From: DATNNN01 sp035601815
GTDB taxonomy: Bacteria > Pseudomonadota > Alphaproteobacteria > Rhizobiales > Xanthobacteraceae
Assembly (NCBI GenBank): GCA_035601815.1
Contig: DATNNN010000255.1
Coordinates: 1 to 6,780, forward strand
DNA length: 6,780 nucleotides
Direction: 5' to 3'
A program made the translations under genes and the position numbers. Under the pieces are notes generated by a model. That model saw only the letters and a list, made by a program, of their open reading frames with translations, searched no databases and was not told the DNA's origin. This document shows positions 6,392 through 6,780 of this stretch, in pieces. The first letter of the stretch is position 1. Each line of letters begins with the position of its first letter.

Positions 6392-6780
6392 GTGCGATCC
6401 CAACTAGCTGTCCTTGCTCTTCCTTTCCTCGCGCTGCCCGCATTCGCGCAATCGACCGTGCTGCCCGAGACCGTCATCTCCGCCAACCAGTATCCGATGG
6501 AGTCCTCGCGCGTTGGCGCGGCCGCGACCGTGATTTCCGGCGAGGAGCTTCGCGGCAAAGGTATTGCCACTGTTGCCGATGCGTTGCGCTCGGTCGCCGG
6601 CCTGTCGGTCATCCAGTCGGGAACCCGTGGCTCGCTGACCAGCGTGTTCATGCGCGGCGCCGATCCGCGCAACACGCTCGTGCTGATCGACGGCATCGAG
6701 GTCAACCAGCTCGGCTTCCCCGGCTTCGATTTCGCCGACCTTCCCGTCGACGACATCGAGCGGATCGAGGTAATTCGCGG
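6392..6780 (+). CDS. btuB: TonB-dependent vitamin B12 receptor BtuB, N-terminal part
   Basis: Outer-membrane receptor that takes up cobalamin using energy passed on by TonB. It is cut by the window edge after 129 codons. The start is GTG 6392, supported by GGAGG at 6382-6386 five bases upstream, a signal peptide beginning right there (RSQLAVLALPFLALPAFAQ, cleavage probably after AFA) and no other start close by. Residues 26-31 (ETVISA) resemble a TonB box. The plug domain follows: AATVISGEELRGKG, VADALRSVAGLSV, GSLTSVFMRGADPRNTLVLI and DGIEVN, with DDIERIEVIRG at the edge, all standard for BtuB plugs. The cobalamin riboswitch upstream strongly supports B12 rather than siderophore as substrate. 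B12 transport or synthesis genes would be expected further right. The n-region has only one Arg, which is slightly weak for a signal peptide. Confidence 0.9.
   Translation, partial: MRSQLAVLALPFLALPAFAQSTVLPETVISANQYPMESSRVGAAATVISGEELRGKGIATVADALRSVAGLSVIQSGTRGSLTSVFMRGADPRNTLVLIDGIEVNQLGFPGFDFADLPVDDIERIEVIR

Noticed and set aside
6211..6756. 181-codon minus-strand frame across the btuB leader
   Set aside because: It is antisense to the btuB plug sequence, which is unmistakable on the plus strand; its composition is Ser/Arg/Ala-rich without motifs.

Overview
The window looks like chromosomal DNA of a GC-rich alphaproteobacterium, probably Hyphomicrobiales (Bradyrhizobium/Rhodoplanes/Xanthobacteraceae-like). 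This is inferred from base composition, the style of the ars genes, a large membrane protein fused to a spermidine-synthase-like domain, and an OprB-type porin. No species can be named from the sequence alone.

Left part (1-4709, all minus strand, so read right to left). A 759-residue membrane protein with a C-terminal spermidine-synthase-like domain is followed 14 bases later by an OprB-type carbohydrate porin. The porin reading frame is cut by one in-frame amber codon. After 42 bases comes an arsenic cluster, arsR-arsC-aquaporin, whose genes overlap by 8 bases at each junction. In this cluster ArsR senses arsenite, ArsC reduces arsenate to arsenite, and the aquaporin-like channel (only its N-terminus is present) probably lets arsenite out. 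The five genes are packed tightly enough to be read through, but a candidate promoter with a direct-repeat operator lies just before arsR.

Middle (4710-5984). A 134-base divergent intergenic region separates the leftward run from a rightward gene for a secreted GlcG/HbpS-like protein. Right after its stop codon lies the remnant of a metallo-beta-lactamase-fold hydrolase. The remnant has lost its N-terminus and carries a one-base frameshift. A clean rho-independent terminator closes this unit.

Right part (5985-6780, plus strand). This is a nearly complete B12-controlled unit. A sigma70-like promoter starts at the end of the terminator T-tract. A full cobalamin riboswitch follows, with a perfect 10-bp closing helix. 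A 182-base leader then contains a hairpin that hides the ribosome binding site and a competing upstream strand. The unit ends with the start of btuB (GTG start), the TonB-dependent B12 receptor, which runs off the window.

No mobile element, CRISPR array, tRNA or rRNA was seen. I found no wholly new system. The most informative points are the two damaged genes, the readable btuB expression platform, and the poorly understood pairing of the synthase-like membrane protein with a porin.
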